Position numbers and translations under genes: made by a program | Shown: positions 43,378-45,336 of the stretch, in pieces | Position numbering within the stretch: position 1 is the stretch's first letter | Layout of the letters: every line of letters starts with the position of its first letter | The notes under the pieces: generated by a model | Seen by the model: the letters and a program-made list of their open reading frames with translations, nothing else | Database searches by the model: none | What the model was told of the DNA's origin: nothing | From: Rhizobium sp. | GTDB lineage: Bacteria > Pseudomonadota > Alphaproteobacteria > Rhizobiales > Rhizobiaceae | Reading direction: 5' to 3' | DNA: 45,336 bases | Assembly (NCBI GenBank): GCA_028290545.1 | Contig: JAQGJP010000101.1 | Span: 1 to 45,336 of the forward strand

Positions 43378-44174
43378 TTAGTGCTCCCGATCTCGATCAT
43401 TTTAAACGGCTCGAACGCGTGGTTTTCACGTCTGCCGGATTTAGTCACATACCCTCGCGGGTTGCAGATAATGCGGGTCCTGCCGACCATGTAATCGAAT
43501 GAATCGTGTGTGTGGCCGTGTATCCACGCGGCTGGTTGAAAGCGGTCGATCAGGTCGGAGAGATCGCTGCAAAATGCTGGGGTCACGGGATCGCCCAAGA
43601 ATTTTCTAGCTACAGAGTTCGGGTGCGGGCAATGATGTGTGACGACAACGGTCGGTCCGGCAAACGTTGTCAACATCATTCTGAAGAGCCATTCGCGGCT
43701 TTGCTCGTGAATCCTGAGCGCATCGTCCGGGTAAAAATATCGCTCAGTGCTATCGGAATCCGTAAGATAGATCGCCCGATGGTCATTCATCGCCATATTA
43801 GCTGCGTACATCGCCTGCTCCTGGCGCTCGTAAAGATTGTAGTCTGTCCATAAAGTGCAGCCGAGAAATCGCACGCCATTTACAATCACACTTTCGTTTT
43901 CCAGCCAATTCACGCCGGGGTATTGGTCACGAACTTCGCGGCCACCAGACATCGAGCGGTTATAATTGTGGCCGTAATGCTCGTGATTCCCGGCAATAAA
44001 AATCACGGGCATGCCAATCAAAACAATGCGCTGATACACCCAGGACAGCGACCGCGACACTGGCGCTGAGACATCACCCGCAATGATCGCGATCTCCGCA
44101 TCGACCGGGAAATCGAGAGCGTAATCGAGGTCGGAATGCGCGAGATGGAGGTCTGAAAAAACAACAGCTTTCAT
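43374..44174 (-). CDS. Calcineurin-like metallophosphoesterase
   Basis: The 266-residue protein has the full metal-site series DLHLAH (residues 7-12), AGDVSAP, GNHEHYG, TVVVTHHCPHP and WIHGHTH, typical of bacterial and phage calcineurin-like phosphoesterases. The substrate (nucleotide, nucleic acid or protein phosphate) is unknown. ATG 44174 with GGAG is chosen; a GTG three codons earlier is in frame. It overlaps the genes on both sides by 4 bases. Confidence 0.88.
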   Translation of the reverse strand: MKAVVFSDLHLAHSDLDYALDFPVDAEIAIIAGDVSAPVSRSLSWVYQRIVLIGMPVIFIAGNHEHYGHNYNRSMSGGREVRDQYPGVNWLENESVIVNGVRFLGCTLWTDYNLYERQEQAMYAANMAMNDHRAIYLTDSDSTERYFYPDDALRIHEQSREWLFRMMLTTFAGPTVVVTHHCPHPNSVARKFLGDPVTPAFCSDLSDLIDRFQPAAWIHGHTHDSFDYMVGRTRIICNPRGYVTKSGRRENHAFEPFKMIEIGSTK

Positions 44175-44620
44175 TTTCTCCACTCCTCATCCGGCCGTCC
44201 ATGCGAAATCCATGCTTTCCGCCGATCCGCATGATAGCCACACAACGTCTGATGGTATCCGGCAATCACGTCCAGCTCACCAGGGTCACCACAAACCTCA
44301 CATGTGTGCCGAGAAACCCGGCTGATGTTATCTCGCACCGTCGCCAAATTTGTTGCCAATTCGTCGGAAAACTGGTGTTCTTCGTATCGTGGCCGCACGT
44401 AGATACGAAGCTCGCCAAATTTTTCTTTGATCTGGCGGACATGCGCCTTGTGCAACCAACGATTTTTCTCAATGAAATCTTGGATTTGCTGGAGGCCATC
44501 GGCAACGACCGGGAGCCAGCCGTCTTCGACGTAAAAATCAATGTCAGCTGGCAAGATCGCACTATGTTTTTCGCGGATGTCGGCGATGAATTTTTCGCGA
44601 TTAAAATCAATTGGAAGCAT
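44171..44620 (-). CDS. Unknown phage-like protein with CxxCG zinc motif
   Basis: The 149-residue protein contains VRQIKEKFGELRIYVRPRYE and a later zinc-like motif HTCEVCGDPGELDV ... TLCGYH. I recall this combination (QIKEKFGxLR plus TCExCGxPG) from hypothetical proteins of phages and plasmids, with no known function. It overlaps the phosphoesterase start (ATGA) and the upstream gene by 14 bases. Confidence 0.65.
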   Translation of the reverse strand: MLPIDFNREKFIADIREKHSAILPADIDFYVEDGWLPVVADGLQQIQDFIEKNRWLHKAHVRQIKEKFGELRIYVRPRYEEHQFSDELATNLATVRDNISRVSRHTCEVCGDPGELDVIAGYHQTLCGYHADRRKAWISHGRPDEEWRK

Positions 44621-45056
44621 CGGAATTCTCCTTGCCGAAGGATTTCACGAGGTCAAAGAGCTGGGCTTTCTGCTCGTCGGTGATCTCGTCGACGTCGACC
44701 ACCGGCCGCATTGACGCCGCGATGTTCAGACCGTTATGCAGGACATCGATCTCGATGAGCTTGCGACCTCCGCTGATGCGGGTGACCTCTGCGAAAAGGT
44801 CGTCGACATCGTCAGCGTATATCCCCGGAATGGAGTTTAGCGTTGGTTTGAAATAATCCGGATGTCGAATTTGGACCTTAGACCAAGTCTCGGCTGCGGC
44901 TGCTACATCCATCGCCGTTTCGACTTCGTCGCGCCATCTTTCGCCGCAAGTGTCGCAGAGGATGCGGTCATCACCACCGATTCCGAGCGTTGTTTTGTGC
45001 CTGTATCCTGGCTGACCACACTCCTCGCAGGCCTTTTCAGCGCCGATCTCCAGCAT
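44607..45056 (-). CDS. Unknown protein with CEECGQPG zinc motif
   Basis: The product is 149 residues from ATG 45056 (MLEIGAEKACEECGQPGYRH). A longer frame to a TTG at 45194 exists but has no clear family look. The N-terminal motif CEECGQPG ... CDTCGERW resembles the C-terminal zinc motif of the next gene product. The remainder (DYFKPTLNSIPGIYADDVDD, KLIEIDVLHNGL) is not recognised. It is the first gene of the four-gene overlapping operon and lies close to the IS481 end, which may have replaced its promoter. Confidence 0.55.
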   Translation of the reverse strand: MLEIGAEKACEECGQPGYRHKTTLGIGGDDRILCDTCGERWRDEVETAMDVAAAAETWSKVQIRHPDYFKPTLNSIPGIYADDVDDLFAEVTRISGGRKLIEIDVLHNGLNIAASMRPVVDVDEITDEQKAQLFDLVKSFGKENSDASN

Positions 45057-45209
45057 CTGGCTCTGCTTGTGCAACCGTCGCTGCGAGGTATTGAGCGTCC
45101 GCAAATGCGCATCCGACCCGCCGCATGGATGGGAAAATGAATGCGCGAAGGCCATCAACGCCGCGTTCGAAGCGAATTTCGACTGGGTCGCCAAGGTCTT
45201 GTATGCCTT

Positions 45210-45336
45210 CTAGGTGTTCAGTCCCGGCATATGATGGATCGGGTTTAGTTTGAATCTTTCCGGTTCGTTTGTCCATGATTTGCAGATGAATTCGTAGGGC
45301 GTGAGACCTTTGAGCGTCTTCAATCGACGTGCGAAG
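45210..45336 (-). CDS. IS481-family transposase, C-terminal fragment (cut by window edge)
   Basis: The frame read on the minus strand from 45335 encodes FARRLKTLKGLTPYEFICK followed by SWTNEPERFKLNPIHHMPGLNT and a stop. I recognise this as the usual C-terminal end of IS481-family transposases. The TAG stop comes from the CTAG target next to the element (ACC-TAG), so the element borrows its stop codon from the insertion site. The upstream part lies beyond the right edge. Confidence 0.78.
   Translation of the reverse strand, partial: FARRLKTLKGLTPYEFICKSWTNEPERFKLNPIHHMPGLNT
45215..45336 (-). mobile_element. IS481-type element, transposase-stop end with terminal inverted repeat
   Basis: The IS end starts at 45215 with TGTTCAGTCCCGGCATATG, related to the end at 119 (about 17 of 23 positions). 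Directly outside is TCTAGG (45209-45214), an NCTAGN target hexamer. The orientation is the same as that of the left element, so the window lies between two directly oriented IS481-type ends. Confidence 0.7.

Noticed and set aside
45056..45194. N-terminal extension of the zinc-motif protein to the TTG at 45194
   Set aside because: The extra 46 residues have no family look and start close to the IS end; ATG 45056 begins at the recognised motif.

Overview
The window looks like an accessory, metal-resistance region from an alphaproteobacterium of the Rhizobiales (Rhizobium/Agrobacterium/Sinorhizobium type), probably on a plasmid or genomic island. Reasons: rhizobial families (DUF930, a blh-bigR sulfide operon, a dmeRF-like cobalt/nickel pair), IS481-type insertion sequences at both ends, several broken genes, and no housekeeping core. 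No replication or conjugation gene was seen.

Layout. 1-119: 5' end of an IS481-type element. 121-6043 (minus): copper/silver efflux operon, with a small Cys-rich secreted leader-like protein, a FixH-like protein, CusB, CusA and DUF411. 6241-10150 (minus): sulfide/persulfide operon (blh, bigR, two YeeE/YedE half-proteins, TauE/SafE, a methyltransferase) with a palindromic operator. 10335-10903: broken asnB. 11099-13279: CHASE4-like GGDEF-EAL protein. 13475-18057 (minus): cobalt/nickel/cation cluster (NicO, broken YqaA, DmeF, DmeR, a small CDF protein, PAP2, ChrB N-domain protein). 18162-20180: DedA-PAP2-LssY fusion. About 20364: tRNA-like gene. 20577-23241: three-gene operon of a CelD-like acetyltransferase and two poorly known proteins. 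23315-24389: Fic toxin with VbhA-like antitoxin. 24712-28122: copZ, copA and cueR with CueR-type promoters. 28132-34837: periplasmic copper proteins (cytochrome c', DUF305, broken cytochrome b561, lipoprotein, TolC, multicopper oxidase, cupredoxin, CusF). 34861-36563: adenylate cyclase and a secreted protein. 36844-41405: leader-like gene, CueO/CutO-like oxidase, CopB-like ATPase, DUF2933 and a truncated SRPBCC gene. 41406-45056: integrase remnant, XRE regulator, orphan VbhA-like antitoxin and a tightly overlapping operon of mostly unknown genes. 45210-45336: 3' end of an IS481-type transposase.

How it works together (inference from families): CopZ/CopA and the CopB-like ATPase move Cu(I) out of the cytoplasm. 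Two multicopper oxidases, CusF-like, cupredoxin, DUF305 and DUF2933 proteins handle periplasmic copper. CusAB, probably with the TolC-like lipoprotein, expels it across the outer membrane. CueR controls copZ and copA.

Most notable signals: (1) four small secreted proteins, each with a CxxxC motif and a Pro-Pro C-terminal end, stand at the front of four copper transcription units, in two cases with mRNA hairpins that suggest CutF/CruR-like post-transcriptional control; (2) three copies of a 28-bp repeat in alternating orientation frame a Fic toxin-antitoxin cassette and a metal cassette, reminiscent of Xer/pdif modules; (3) the region is bracketed by IS481-type ends in the same orientation, each next to a CTAG target.
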